The position numbers and the translations under genes were made by a program. DNA of 64,000 nucleotides from Nocardia sp. NBC_01327 (lineage in GTDB: Bacteria; Actinomycetota; Actinomycetes; Mycobacteriales; Mycobacteriaceae), in assembly GCF_035958815.1 (NCBI RefSeq), contig NZ_CP108383.1:2604001-2668000 (forward strand), given 5' to 3'. The notes below the pieces were generated by a model, which searched no databases, was not told where the DNA came from, and was given only the letters and a program-made list of their open reading frames with translations. How positions within the stretch are numbered: the stretch's first letter is position 1; the number at the start of each line of letters is the position of its first letter. This document shows, piece after piece, positions 1 to 7,780 of this stretch.

Positions 1-2
1 AG

Positions 3-737
3 TCCACCATCGATGCCGGGTTCGCGGCGCGGCATGCGGAGTTGGCGCGCGGGTACGGGGGTGGGGGAGACCCGGCGGATCCGGCGCTCGTGCAGGCCAT
101 GCAGATGGTGTTGCACATGCCGAAAGCCGATCCGCCGCTGCGCAATGCGCTGCTCGCCGCGGCGGCGACCGCGGTGGTCGCGCTGTGCCTGGACGAGCGG
201 GTCGGACCCGAGGGGGAGTGGCAGGAGCGGTATCTCACCTGGAAGCGGTCGCGGATTCGCAAGGTGGCGCGGCGGGCGCGCGGTGCGCAGTGGCTGGCCG
301 CACAGGAGGTCGACGGGGTGACCGTCGAATTCGCGGGCGCGCAGGCGCGGGCGCTGGTGCCGGGCCCGGTCGGCGATATCGATCCGCGAATAAAACGCCT
401 CCAGATCAGCGGCACCGAATTAGCTTCCGAGGAACCGGAATTGATCACCCCCGGATTTCCGACGCTATGGGTCGATTCGAAATTGGGTATGACAGTAGGT
501 AAGGCCGCCGCGCAGGTCGGGCATGCCAGCATGCTGTTGGCCGGTGCTATGCCGGTGCAGCAGGCGCACGCCTGGGCCGAGCGCGGTTTCCGATGCAACG
601 TTGCCGAAGCCGATCGCGATCTTTGGGCAGAGCTACAGCAGAAGGTGGCCGAGGGAACGGCGGTCGCGGTCCGCGATGCCGGGTTCACCGAGGTGGCGCC
701 CGGTTCGATGACTGTGATTGCGGTTCCGGCGCGTTGA
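3..737 (+). CDS. PTH2-domain protein (peptidyl-tRNA hydrolase II-like), 5' partial
   Basis: The reading frame is open from the first bases of the window, so the true start is probably upstream; an in-frame TTG at 42 is only a fallback. The C-terminal ~100 residues match the PTH2 fold, with the diagnostic block KLGMTVGKAAAQVGHASM (about residues 158-175 counted from the TTG) and a final FTEVAPGSMTVIAV strand. Known PTH2 enzymes release peptides from peptidyl-tRNA. The ~150 residues ahead of the domain are not recognised. Most bacteria use the unrelated PTH1 enzyme, so this long actinobacterial form may act on tRNA or have another role. It stands alone, ahead of a small membrane protein. The family call is solid, the substrate is inferred. 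Confidence 0.75.
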   Translation, partial: STIDAGFAARHAELARGYGGGGDPADPALVQAMQMVLHMPKADPPLRNALLAAAATAVVALCLDERVGPEGEWQERYLTWKRSRIRKVARRARGAQWLAAQEVDGVTVEFAGAQARALVPGPVGDIDPRIKRLQISGTELASEEPELITPGFPTLWVDSKLGMTVGKAAAQVGHASMLLAGAMPVQQAHAWAERGFRCNVAEADRDLWAELQQKVAEGTAVAVRDAGFTEVAPGSMTVIAVPAR

Positions 738-892
738 AGGCCCAATGGATGGTGATGGGCTGCTGAACTAGGAGGGTGTCCACGCCGTGGACCGTTCGGT
801 CGGTGCTGGCATATGTGTGCTGCGGGTATCGACTTCATCGGGCGGCAGGAGAAGGATTCGGTGCACGAGTTTCCGCGGGAGGAAACACGGAT

Positions 893-1114
893 ATGACTAC
901 AGTGCTGGTAATTCTCATCGTGTGGGTTGTGCTGTCGGTTCCGGCGGCGCTGCTGCTGGCGCGCATGTTCCGATCGGGCGGCGCCGCGAAACGCGGCCGC
1001 AAGGAGCCCGAGCTATCCCCGGGCGCGACGGAATTCGACCGTCACGCCGAGGAATTCACGCACGGACCGCGCGCCGGAGAAGGTGACACGCATCGCGTTT
1101 TTCCACCACGTTGA
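893..1114 (+). CDS. small single-pass membrane protein
   Basis: The ATG at 893 follows a GGGAGGA ribosome-binding site (877-883) and gives 73 residues. An in-frame start at 776 would add ~39 residues without obvious signal, so the shorter form is preferred. Residues 2-22 form one hydrophobic helix (TTVLVILIVWVVLSVPAALLL). They are followed by a basic stretch (KRGRK) and a charged tail, suggesting N-out or N-terminally anchored topology with the tail in the cytoplasm. No family is recognised. It lies just upstream of, and may be co-transcribed with, the ABC ATPase at 1140. Confidence 0.6.
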   Translation: MTTVLVILIVWVVLSVPAALLLARMFRSGGAAKRGRKEPELSPGATEFDRHAEEFTHGPRAGEGDTHRVFPPR

Positions 1115-1139
1115 CGCGTGAGTGGGGCGGTGGTCCAAG

Positions 1140-1973
1140 ATGGACCCCGTGCCGCAACCGGATCCCGATCTGCTCATCGACTTCAACGATGTGACCGTCC
1201 GACGCTCGGGCCATACGCTCGTCGGCCCGGTCACCTGGCAGGTGGAACTCGACGAACGCTGGGTTGTGCTCGGCCCCAACGGCGCCGGCAAGACCTCCCT
1301 GCTGCGCATGGCCGCCGCGGAGATGTATCCGACGTCGGGTCAGGCCAATCTGCTCGGCGAGACGCTCGGCAAGGTCGATATCAACGAGTTGCGCCCGCGC
1401 ATCGGAATCTCCTCCGCCGCGGTGGCCGGCCGCGTCCCGATCGACGAGAAGGTCGCCGATCTGGTGGTGTCGGCCGGTTATGCGGTCATGGGCCGCTGGC
1501 GTGAGCAGTACGACGAGATCGATACCGACCGTGCCGTGGACATTCTGGAAAGCCTGGGCGCCGAACATCTTTCCGATCGCACCTACGGCACGCTGTCGGA
1601 GGGTGAGCGCAAGCGGGTGCTGATCGCGCGGGCCCTCATGACCGATCCGGAACTGCTGCTGCTGGACGAGCCCGCGGCGGGCCTGGACCTGGGCGGCCGC
1701 GAGGAGCTGGTCGAGCGCCTCGGCGATCTGGCCGCGGATGCGGACGCCCCCGCGACCGTGCTGGTCACCCATCACGTGGAGGAGATCCCGCCCGGGTTCA
1801 CCCACGGCCTGCTGCTCAATGAGGGCAGTGTGGTGGCGCAGGGCCTGCTCGAGGATGTCCTCACCGCCGAGAATCTGAGCGACGCGTTCCGGCAATCGAT
1901 TGCGCTCGATCGCATCGACGGCCGCTATTTCGCGCGCCGCGCCCAGCGTTTCGGACGGCACCGCAACCGCTGA
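1140..1973 (+). CDS. ABC transporter ATP-binding protein
   Basis: A single nucleotide-binding domain of ~277 residues. It carries Walker A GPNGAGKTS, signature LSEGERKR, Walker B LLLLDEPAAGLD and a switch histidine in VLVTHHVEE. The ATG at 1140 is preferred; an in-frame GTG at 1122 adds six residues. There is no permease beside it, so it may be a soluble NBD that pairs with a distant membrane subunit. The position corresponds to M. tuberculosis Rv3041c in an otherwise collinear region (from memory). The substrate cannot be read from the sequence. Confidence 0.85.
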   Translation: MDPVPQPDPDLLIDFNDVTVRRSGHTLVGPVTWQVELDERWVVLGPNGAGKTSLLRMAAAEMYPTSGQANLLGETLGKVDINELRPRIGISSAAVAGRVPIDEKVADLVVSAGYAVMGRWREQYDEIDTDRAVDILESLGAEHLSDRTYGTLSEGERKRVLIARALMTDPELLLLDEPAAGLDLGGREELVERLGDLAADADAPATVLVTHHVEEIPPGFTHGLLLNEGSVVAQGLLEDVLTAENLSDAFRQSIALDRIDGRYFARRAQRFGRHRNR

Positions 1974-2189
1974 TCAGATATCGCGACTGCTGAATTTCCG
2001 TATCCGCGCACGACTTCCGCGCGCTGCCGTTGCATCGTGTGTATTCGACGGGCAAACTATCGGCAACGCTGTCAGTATCGAACTGATCTGGCATGGAAGC
2101 GCAATAGCTGAGTATTTGTCGAATTTCGGCGAATATTCGGCATGGGGCGGTGGCGCGGGTGGTTCCACCGCGGACGGAGGGAGCAGGGG

Positions 2190-2642
2190 ATGGGTCGCTT
2201 ATCCGGTGTCGTGGCGCTCGTGGCCGTCGCACTGTCCGCAGCCGGTTGTGTCGCCGATCCGGCGCCGCCGCACAAGGTTTCGGCCTCCGAATCCGCCGTC
2301 GGGATGAGCGCCACCAGCCTGCCGGCGGATCTGCACGGCAAGAGCGTGCTGCTGAGCTACGACAGCGGTTCGGGCGGGACCGCGACCTTCGCCGACGACG
2401 GCCGCACCATCACGTATATCGCCGCCGATACCGGCCGCAAGACCACCTCGCCCGTTGTTGTCGAGCCACTCGATACCGGCGTCTTCCTGGTTACCTGGAC
2501 CGATGAGGGCAGCGGCGCGGTGGTCAGTCAGGTGCAGGACTATCGCACCGGCAAGGTGCAGGGCACCTGGTCCCGTCATTCCGATGCCGCGGCGGCCCCG
2601 GCCATCGAAACTCGCACGGGTTCGGTTCACCTGGCGGACTGA
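2190..2642 (+). CDS. putative lipoprotein of unknown function
   Basis: The ATG at 2190 sits behind GGAGGG (2177-2182) and yields 150 residues. It begins with a signal peptide whose hydrophobic core ends in a lipobox-like LSAAGC, so the mature protein should be lipid-anchored outside the membrane. The rest is a small beta-rich domain (VLLSYDSGSGGTATFADD..., VFLVTWTDEGSGAVVSQ) that looks like a MoaF/calycin-type barrel, though this is only an impression. No catalytic motif is visible. Its last codons lie in a 20-bp tandem duplication (2628-2667). Confidence 0.65.
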   Translation: MGRLSGVVALVAVALSAAGCVADPAPPHKVSASESAVGMSATSLPADLHGKSVLLSYDSGSGGTATFADDGRTITYIAADTGRKTTSPVVVEPLDTGVFLVTWTDEGSGAVVSQVQDYRTGKVQGTWSRHSDAAAAPAIETRTGSVHLAD

Positions 2643-2667
2643 CAGTCCACCTGGCGGACTGACACCG
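2628..2667. repeat. 20-bp tandem duplication across a stop codon
   Basis: CACCTGGCGGACTGACA occurs at 2628-2644 and again at 2648-2664, a 20-bp direct tandem repeat in which the first 17 bases are identical. The first copy contains the TGA stop of the lipoprotein gene, so the second copy is noncoding. It looks like a slippage or duplication product. Confidence 0.8.
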
Positions 2668-2713
2668 CACCGGGTTCTGTCCCTGTGCCCTAGCAACCGT
2701 TAGGGTGCGAAAT

Positions 2714-3553
2714 GTGAGTGAGACAGTTGCCCAGCCCGATTCCCAGCCTGCCTTCGCGCCCGTGAAGGACGCTTCCACGGTCATGCTGGTGCGCGACGGA
2801 GCGCGCGGGCCCGAGGTGTTCCTGCAGCGCCGCGTCGTCGAGATGGCCTTCGCGGCCGGAATGACGGTCTTCCCCGGCGGCGGCGTGGACCGCTCCGATG
2901 CCGCCGTCACCCTCGACTGGGCCGGACCCGAACCCGCCTGGTGGGCCGAGCGGTTCGGCACCGATGCCGCGCGCGCCCAGACCCTGGTCTGCGCCGCCGT
3001 CCGGGAAACCTTCGAGGAGTGCGGCGTCCTGCTCGCCGGTCCGACCGCCGATACCGTCGTCTCCGACACCTCGATCTACGCCGAGGCGCGCGGGCAGCTG
3101 GAACGCCGCGAACTGTCCTTCGCCGAATTCCTCACCCGCGAACACCTGGTCCTGCGTGCCGATCTGCTGCGCCCGTGGGACAACTGGATCACCCCCGAGG
3201 TCGAGCCGCGCCGCTACGACACCCGCTTCTTCGTCGCGGTGCTCCCGGAGGGTCAGCTCGCCGACGGCGCCACCTCCGAGGCCGATGTGGTCACCTGGTC
3301 CACCCCCGCCGAGGCGATCGCCCGCTGGCAGCAGGGCCTGGACGTACTGCTGCCCCCGACCTGGACCCAGCTCGACGCCCTCCGCGAATTCGGCTCGACC
3401 GCAGAGATTCTCGCGGCCACCCGCACCATCGACCCGATCATGCCCATCTACAACCCGGACGGTCACCCGGCCCTGGCCTTCCCCCTCGCCGACCGCTACT
3501 TCGCCGACCTCCCCAAGGATGCCCGCCTCCGCGGCTCCCAGCGTCCGGAGTAG
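2714..3553 (+). CDS. NUDIX hydrolase
   Basis: About 279 residues with a Nudix fold. The box glycines (FPGGGVDRSD) are separated by an insertion from the REXXEE helix (AAVRETFEECGVLLAG, about residues 95-110). This layout resembles the NUDT7/NUDT19-like (COG0494) hydrolases, several of which cleave CoA or nucleotide diphosphates. A TAGGGT box (2701-2706) lies exactly 7 nt before the GTG at 2714, as in the echA-like gene at 5997, which suggests a leaderless transcript and supports this start over the GTG at 2705. It is the positional counterpart of Rv3040c. Substrate unknown. Confidence 0.85.
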   Translation: MSETVAQPDSQPAFAPVKDASTVMLVRDGARGPEVFLQRRVVEMAFAAGMTVFPGGGVDRSDAAVTLDWAGPEPAWWAERFGTDAARAQTLVCAAVRETFEECGVLLAGPTADTVVSDTSIYAEARGQLERRELSFAEFLTREHLVLRADLLRPWDNWITPEVEPRRYDTRFFVAVLPEGQLADGATSEADVVTWSTPAEAIARWQQGLDVLLPPTWTQLDALREFGSTAEILAATRTIDPIMPIYNPDGHPALAFPLADRYFADLPKDARLRGSQRPE

Positions 3554-3735
3554 CCGCCCACCGGGCTCCGAGGCGGCGCGTCCGCTCAGTTCCTGGCCCA
3601 CCGCCTGCGAGATGTGCGGGACCGCCACCGGTCCGGGCGCGCGGAATGGACCTCCACCGGGGCCCTCGCTTCGCCGTCCAGGGTGGAGTCGCTGAAACCG
3701 GACGTGAAATCTGGTCCCGGCCGTGCACTGTCTGC

Positions 3736-5238
3736 CTAGCGAGCCGCCTTCTGTAGCAGGCTGTCCGCCGGGACCCGCTCGAACCACGGCCGGGCGCTTT
3801 CGATTTCGGCGGCCAGCTGCAGGAGCAGGTATTCGCTGGACGGCGGGCCCACGAACTGGGTGCCCAGGGGCAGGCCCGTCTCGGTCCAGTAGCTGGGGAC
3901 GCTCATCGCCGGACGGCCGGTGATATTGGCCAGCTGGGTGAAGGGCACGGCCGACAGATTCGCGGTGATCAGGTCGACATAGAAGTCGGTGCGGGACAGC
4001 AGCTTTCCCGCGCCCAGCCGGAGCAGTGGCGGCAGCAGTGTGTCCGCGATGGCGGGCGTGCGGTTCTGGCCGATGCGCAGCGCCGGTTCGGCCAGGGTCG
4101 GGGTCAGCAGTAGGTCGTAGGTCGAGTGGAATTCGCCGAGTGATCGGGTGTAGGTGTTCCAGCGCCCGTGCGCCGTCATCAGATCCGTGGCGGGGACGGC
4201 GCGGCCGACCGCCGCGAGTACCTGGGTGTCGATATCGAAATCGGCGGGGGAGGCCCCCGTGATCCGGCAGGCCTGTGCGAGTTCGGTGGCCGCCGAGGCG
4301 GTCCAGACGGTCATGAAGTCCAGCGCCAGCTGCTTGCCGTCGATCACCGGTGCGGCGGGTTCGACTGTGTGACCGAGGCTTTCGAGCAGGTGAGCCATAT
4401 CCTCGACCGCCCGCACCGCTTCGGGATCGACCGGTGTGCCCTGGGGGGACTCATGGGTGAAGCCGATCCGCAGCCGGCGCGGCAGCTCGGTGACGGCCTC
4501 GCGGAACGGGCGTTCGGGGCGCGCCACCATGAAGGGCCCGCCCGGGTCCGGCGGGCTCAGAATGTCGAGCATGACCGCGGTGTCGCGCACACTGCGGGAG
4601 ATGACACCCTCCGACACCGCACCGAACAGCGGATCGCCGGACAGCGGTCCGCTCGAGACCAGCCCCCGGCCCGCCTTGAGTCCGAACAGGCCGGTGCAGC
4701 CGGCCGGGATTCGAATGGATCCGCCGCCATCGCTGGCGCCGGCGACGGGCACGATGCCCGCGGCGACCGCGGCCGCCGAACCGCCCGACGACCCGCCCGG
4801 GGTGCGGTTCGGATCCCACGGATTTCGAGTCGCCCCGAATGTCCGGGTCTCGGTGATCGCCTTGCTGCCGAATTCCGGTGTGGTCGTCTTACCGAAGATC
4901 ACCAGACCGGCCTCGAGCCAGCGCTCGACGGCAGTGCTGTGCCGCTCGGCGCGCACCGCGCGCAGCGGTCCGGTGCCCCCGGAGGTCGGATAACCGGCGT
5001 AATCCTGGACGAGATCCTTGATGAGGAACGGCACGCCCGCGAGCGGTCCGGTGCCGGGCCGCTCGGCGAGTTCCTTGCCGACCTCCGGCATCAGCAGGCT
5101 CACGAGATCGAGCACCGGATCGACTTCGGCGCAGCGGTCGAGCGCGAGCTGCAGCAGTTCGGCCGCATGCACTTCGCCCCGGGCGACCAGCTCGGCCAAT
5201 CCGACCGCGTCATGGGCGCGGTACTCGTCGAACCTCAT
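3736..5238 (-). CDS. amidase (amidase-signature family)
   Basis: A ~500-residue amidase-signature enzyme that hydrolyses an amide or carbamoyl bond. The catalytic Lys lies in FLIKDLV, and the Gly/Ser block PGGSSGGSAAAVAAG is followed by ASDGGGSIRIPAGCTGLFGLK, giving the Ser-cisSer-Lys triad. GAGGAG (5245-5250 on the minus strand) sits 5-6 nt before the ATG at 5238; a second ATG at 5241 is too close. No signal peptide is seen, so it is cytoplasmic. It diverges from a TetR gene over a long palindrome, so it is probably the regulator's target. The substrate is not predictable. Confidence 0.88.
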   Translation of the reverse strand: MRFDEYRAHDAVGLAELVARGEVHAAELLQLALDRCAEVDPVLDLVSLLMPEVGKELAERPGTGPLAGVPFLIKDLVQDYAGYPTSGGTGPLRAVRAERHSTAVERWLEAGLVIFGKTTTPEFGSKAITETRTFGATRNPWDPNRTPGGSSGGSAAAVAAGIVPVAGASDGGGSIRIPAGCTGLFGLKAGRGLVSSGPLSGDPLFGAVSEGVISRSVRDTAVMLDILSPPDPGGPFMVARPERPFREAVTELPRRLRIGFTHESPQGTPVDPEAVRAVEDMAHLLESLGHTVEPAAPVIDGKQLALDFMTVWTASAATELAQACRITGASPADFDIDTQVLAAVGRAVPATDLMTAHGRWNTYTRSLGEFHSTYDLLLTPTLAEPALRIGQNRTPAIADTLLPPLLRLGAGKLLSRTDFYVDLITANLSAVPFTQLANITGRPAMSVPSYWTETGLPLGTQFVGPPSSEYLLLQLAAEIESARPWFERVPADSLLQKAAR

Positions 5239-5290
5239 CATTGCCTCCTCACGCCGGGTCACCGATTCGACCCGCACCTTCGAAGAATAG

Positions 5291-5324
5291 CCGTACCGAT
5301 CGGTTACGTAACCGCTCGGAACGG
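5291..5324. promoter_or_regulatory. 34-bp imperfect palindrome, probable TetR operator
   Basis: The core CGGTTACGTAACCG (5301-5314) is a perfect palindrome. Symmetry continues outward through CCGAT/CTCGG and CCGTA/AACGG with only two mismatched pairs. It lies in the gap between the divergent amidase and TetR starts, 12 nt ahead of the TetR ATG, as expected of an autoregulatory operator shared by both genes. Confidence 0.7.
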
Positions 5325-5336
5325 TAAAATTTCGCC

Positions 5337-5945
5337 ATGCGTGTACCCGATAAGCTGCCCGCGGTGACCGCGAAGAAGATCGACGGCCGAACGCTGCGCT
5401 TTCAGCATCGCCGTCCGGAGCTGCTGGCCGCCGCCACCGAATACGTGCTCGACAACGGCATTCACGATCTCTCCCTCCGCCCGGTCGCCCAGGCCCTCGG
5501 GGTCAGTCACGCCACGCTGATCCGGCACTTCGATACCAAGGATGCGCTGCTCGTCGAAATCCTGGACCGGATCCGGACCGATTTCGAGGAGCGACTGCTG
5601 TCGGAGGAGATTCGCCGCGTCGATTCGGCCGCCGACCTGCTGCGTGCCGCCTGGCGGCATCTGTGCCGGCCCCGTGAACAGCGCCAGTTCCTGATCCTGT
5701 TCGAACTGGTGGCCACCGCCGCCCGCACTCCCGACCACCCGGCGTCCCGGCTGGTCACCGACTGGCTCACGGTCATCGAGCGTGAGCTGGTGCGCTATCA
5801 CTGGCCTGCCGAAACCACTTCCCGCACAGCCACTTTCATCCTCGCGCAGATCCGGGGTCTGCAGCTCGATCTCATCACCACCGGCGATCGCCGCCGCGTG
5901 GACGAGGCCTTCGAGACCACCGTCGAATTGCTGACCGGCGGGTAG
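5337..5945 (+). CDS. TetR family transcriptional regulator
   Basis: 202 residues with an N-terminal TetR helix-turn-helix (LLAAATEYVLDNGIHDLSLR, then VAQALGVSHATLIRHFDTKDAL, about residues 27-70) and a variable ligand-binding C-terminal half. It is divergent from the amidase at 3736-5238, with a large palindrome between them, so it likely represses itself and the amidase. The inducer is unknown, plausibly the amide substrate or its product (inference). Confidence 0.9.
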   Translation: MRVPDKLPAVTAKKIDGRTLRFQHRRPELLAAATEYVLDNGIHDLSLRPVAQALGVSHATLIRHFDTKDALLVEILDRIRTDFEERLLSEEIRRVDSAADLLRAAWRHLCRPREQRQFLILFELVATAARTPDHPASRLVTDWLTVIERELVRYHWPAETTSRTATFILAQIRGLQLDLITTGDRRRVDEAFETTVELLTGG

Positions 5946-5996
5946 TACGGGCAGCAGAGGTGTAGCCCCCTGCCGCATCCCGCTAGGGTGACGCCC

Positions 5997-6764
5997 GTGG
6001 CCGAATTCGTAACCGTGGACCGGGGTGTGGCGGAGGGCGTTGCCGTCCTCCGGATCGCTCGCCCGCCGATGAATCTGATCGATCTGCAGGTGGCCCTGGA
6101 GGTTCAGGCCGCCGCCGAGCAGATCGCGGCGGACCCGGCCATTGCGGCGGTGGTCGTCTACGGCGATGAGCGGGTGTTCTCGGCCGGTGATGAGATGGCC
6201 GAATTGGCGCGGTTCGGTCCCGAGCAGGCGCAGGCGGTGGTCGCGGATCTGCAGGCGGCCCTGAGCAGTCTGGCCAAGGTGCCGCAGCCGACCGTCGCGG
6301 CCATCAGCGGTTACGCGCTGGGCGCGGGACTGGAACTGGCGCTGGGCGCGGACCGTCGGATTATCGGCGACAACGTGAAACTGGGCCTGCCGCAGATCAA
6401 GGCCGGACTGATTCCGGTCGCCGGAATCCGCCGGCTGAGTCTGCTCGTCGGCCCCTCGCACGCGAAGGATCTGGTCTACAGCGGCCGCTTCGTGGATGCG
6501 AAGGAAGCCGCGAAGATCGGCCTGGTCGACGAGGTGGTCGCGCCCGACGATGTGTTCCAGGCGGCCCTGCGCTGGGCCCGGCAGTTCGCCGGCAGTCCGG
6601 CCCTCGCGCTCGCCGCGGCCAAGCGCGTCTTCGAGGCCGGGACGCACGGCCACGATCGCGCCCGCACCGAATGGGTCGCGCTGTTCGGCACCGAAGATCA
6701 GCAGGTTGGAACACGTTCTTATTTGGCGGACGGCCCGGGCTCGGCCCGATTCGTGGGCCGATAA
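5997..6764 (+). CDS. enoyl-CoA hydratase/isomerase family protein
   Basis: About 255 residues with the crotonase fold: oxyanion-hole block VYGDERVFSAGDEMAEL and GYALGAGLELALGADRRI. The usual first catalytic Glu of hydratases falls in ...ALGAGLELALG and the second in LPQIKAGLIP, where the hydratase Glu position appears to be Gln or Lys. Its reaction may therefore be isomerisation or another crotonase chemistry rather than hydration. TAGGGT (5984-5989) lies 7 nt before the GTG at 5997, suggesting a leaderless start; an in-frame GTG at 5988 overlaps that box. Collinear with Rv3039c (echA17). Likely acts in fatty acyl-CoA metabolism. Confidence 0.85.
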   Translation: MAEFVTVDRGVAEGVAVLRIARPPMNLIDLQVALEVQAAAEQIAADPAIAAVVVYGDERVFSAGDEMAELARFGPEQAQAVVADLQAALSSLAKVPQPTVAAISGYALGAGLELALGADRRIIGDNVKLGLPQIKAGLIPVAGIRRLSLLVGPSHAKDLVYSGRFVDAKEAAKIGLVDEVVAPDDVFQAALRWARQFAGSPALALAAAKRVFEAGTHGHDRARTEWVALFGTEDQQVGTRSYLADGPGSARFVGR

Positions 6765-6800
6765 GCGGCCCCACCGGGGCGTTCATTAGGCTGCCCTGTT

Positions 6801-7778
6801 ATGACCGTTCGTCCTGAAGACCCCGCGCCCAACCCGCACGCCACCGAGGCGCAGGTCCAGGCCGCGTATTCCGACAACAAGCTCGCGCAGGTCCTCTACC
6901 ACGACTGGGAAGCGGAGACCTACGACGACAAATGGTCCATCTCCTATGACGAGCGTTGTATCGAGTACGCGCGCGGTCGCTTCGACGCGGTGGTGCCGGA
7001 TGCGCAGCTGCCGTACGAGCGGGCTCTCGAACTCGGTTGTGGCACCGGCTTCTTCCTGCTGAACCTCATGCAGGGTGGCGTTGCCAAGCGGGGTTCCGTC
7101 ACGGACCTGTCCCCGGGCATGGTCAAGGTCGCCACCCGCAATGGCCAGAACCTGGGCCTGGATGTGGACGGCCGCGTCGCCGACGCCGAGACCATCCCGT
7201 ACGAGGACGACACCTTCGACCTTGTTGTCGGTCACGCGGTGCTGCACCACATTCCCGATGTGGAACTGGCGCTCAAGGAATGCCTGCGCGTACTCAAGCC
7301 CGGCGGCCGTTTCGTCTTCGCCGGCGAACCGACCACCATCGGCAATATCTACGCGCGCCGCCTGGGCCAGGCCACCTGGAAGGTGACCACCGAGATCACC
7401 AAGCTGCCGTTCCTGTCCGATTGGCGTCGCCCGCAGTCGGAGCTGGACGAGTCCTCCCGCGCCGCCGCGCTCGAGGCCGTCGTGGATCTGCACACCTTCG
7501 ATCCCTCCGACCTGGAGTCGATGGCTCGCAGTGCGGGCGCGGTCGAGGTCAAGGCCGAGACCGAGGAATTCGCCGCCGCTCTCTGGGGCTGGCCGGTGCG
7601 TACCTTCGAGGCCGCCGTGCCCGAGGAGAAGCTGACCGTCCGCTACCGGATGGCGCAGTACAAGGCGTGGCTGGGCCTGAGCTGGCTGGACGAGAAGGTC
7701 ATGCGCCATGTCGTTCCGCGCCAGTTCTTCTACAACGCCATGATCACCGGCGTGAAGCCCGGCAATTCCGCCAAGTAA
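6801..7778 (+). CDS. class I SAM-dependent methyltransferase
   Basis: 325 residues. The Rossmann motifs are LELGCGTGFFLLNL (motif I, about residues 79-92), VTDLSPGMVKVATRN, and FDLVVGHAVLHHIPD followed by LKPGGRFVFAGEP. A TAGGCT box (6787-6792) lies 8 nt before the ATG, consistent with leaderless transcription. The next gene begins 3 nt after the stop, so the two are co-transcribed. It is the positional counterpart of Rv3038c. The substrate is unknown; the neighbourhood contains polymethylated-glucan-type genes, but no direct link is visible. Confidence 0.88.
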   Translation: MTVRPEDPAPNPHATEAQVQAAYSDNKLAQVLYHDWEAETYDDKWSISYDERCIEYARGRFDAVVPDAQLPYERALELGCGTGFFLLNLMQGGVAKRGSVTDLSPGMVKVATRNGQNLGLDVDGRVADAETIPYEDDTFDLVVGHAVLHHIPDVELALKECLRVLKPGGRFVFAGEPTTIGNIYARRLGQATWKVTTEITKLPFLSDWRRPQSELDESSRAAALEAVVDLHTFDPSDLESMARSAGAVEVKAETEEFAAALWGWPVRTFEAAVPEEKLTVRYRMAQYKAWLGLSWLDEKVMRHVVPRQFFYNAMITGVKPGNSAK

Positions 7779-7780
7779 GA

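Noticed and set aside
1056..1961. 301-codon open frame antisense to the ABC ATPase
   Set aside because: The ATPase frame carries complete Walker and signature motifs; the antisense frame shows only GC-bias repeats.
1974..2189. Short CGAATATTCG palindrome upstream of the lipoprotein
   Set aside because: A 10-bp palindrome of this kind is expected by chance and no regulator is nearby.
6956..7780. Long open frame running into the THUMP-like gene from within the methyltransferase
   Set aside because: Its translation is Arg/Gly/Pro-rich with no motifs; it is a shadow of the methyltransferase frame. The real gene starts at GTG 7781.
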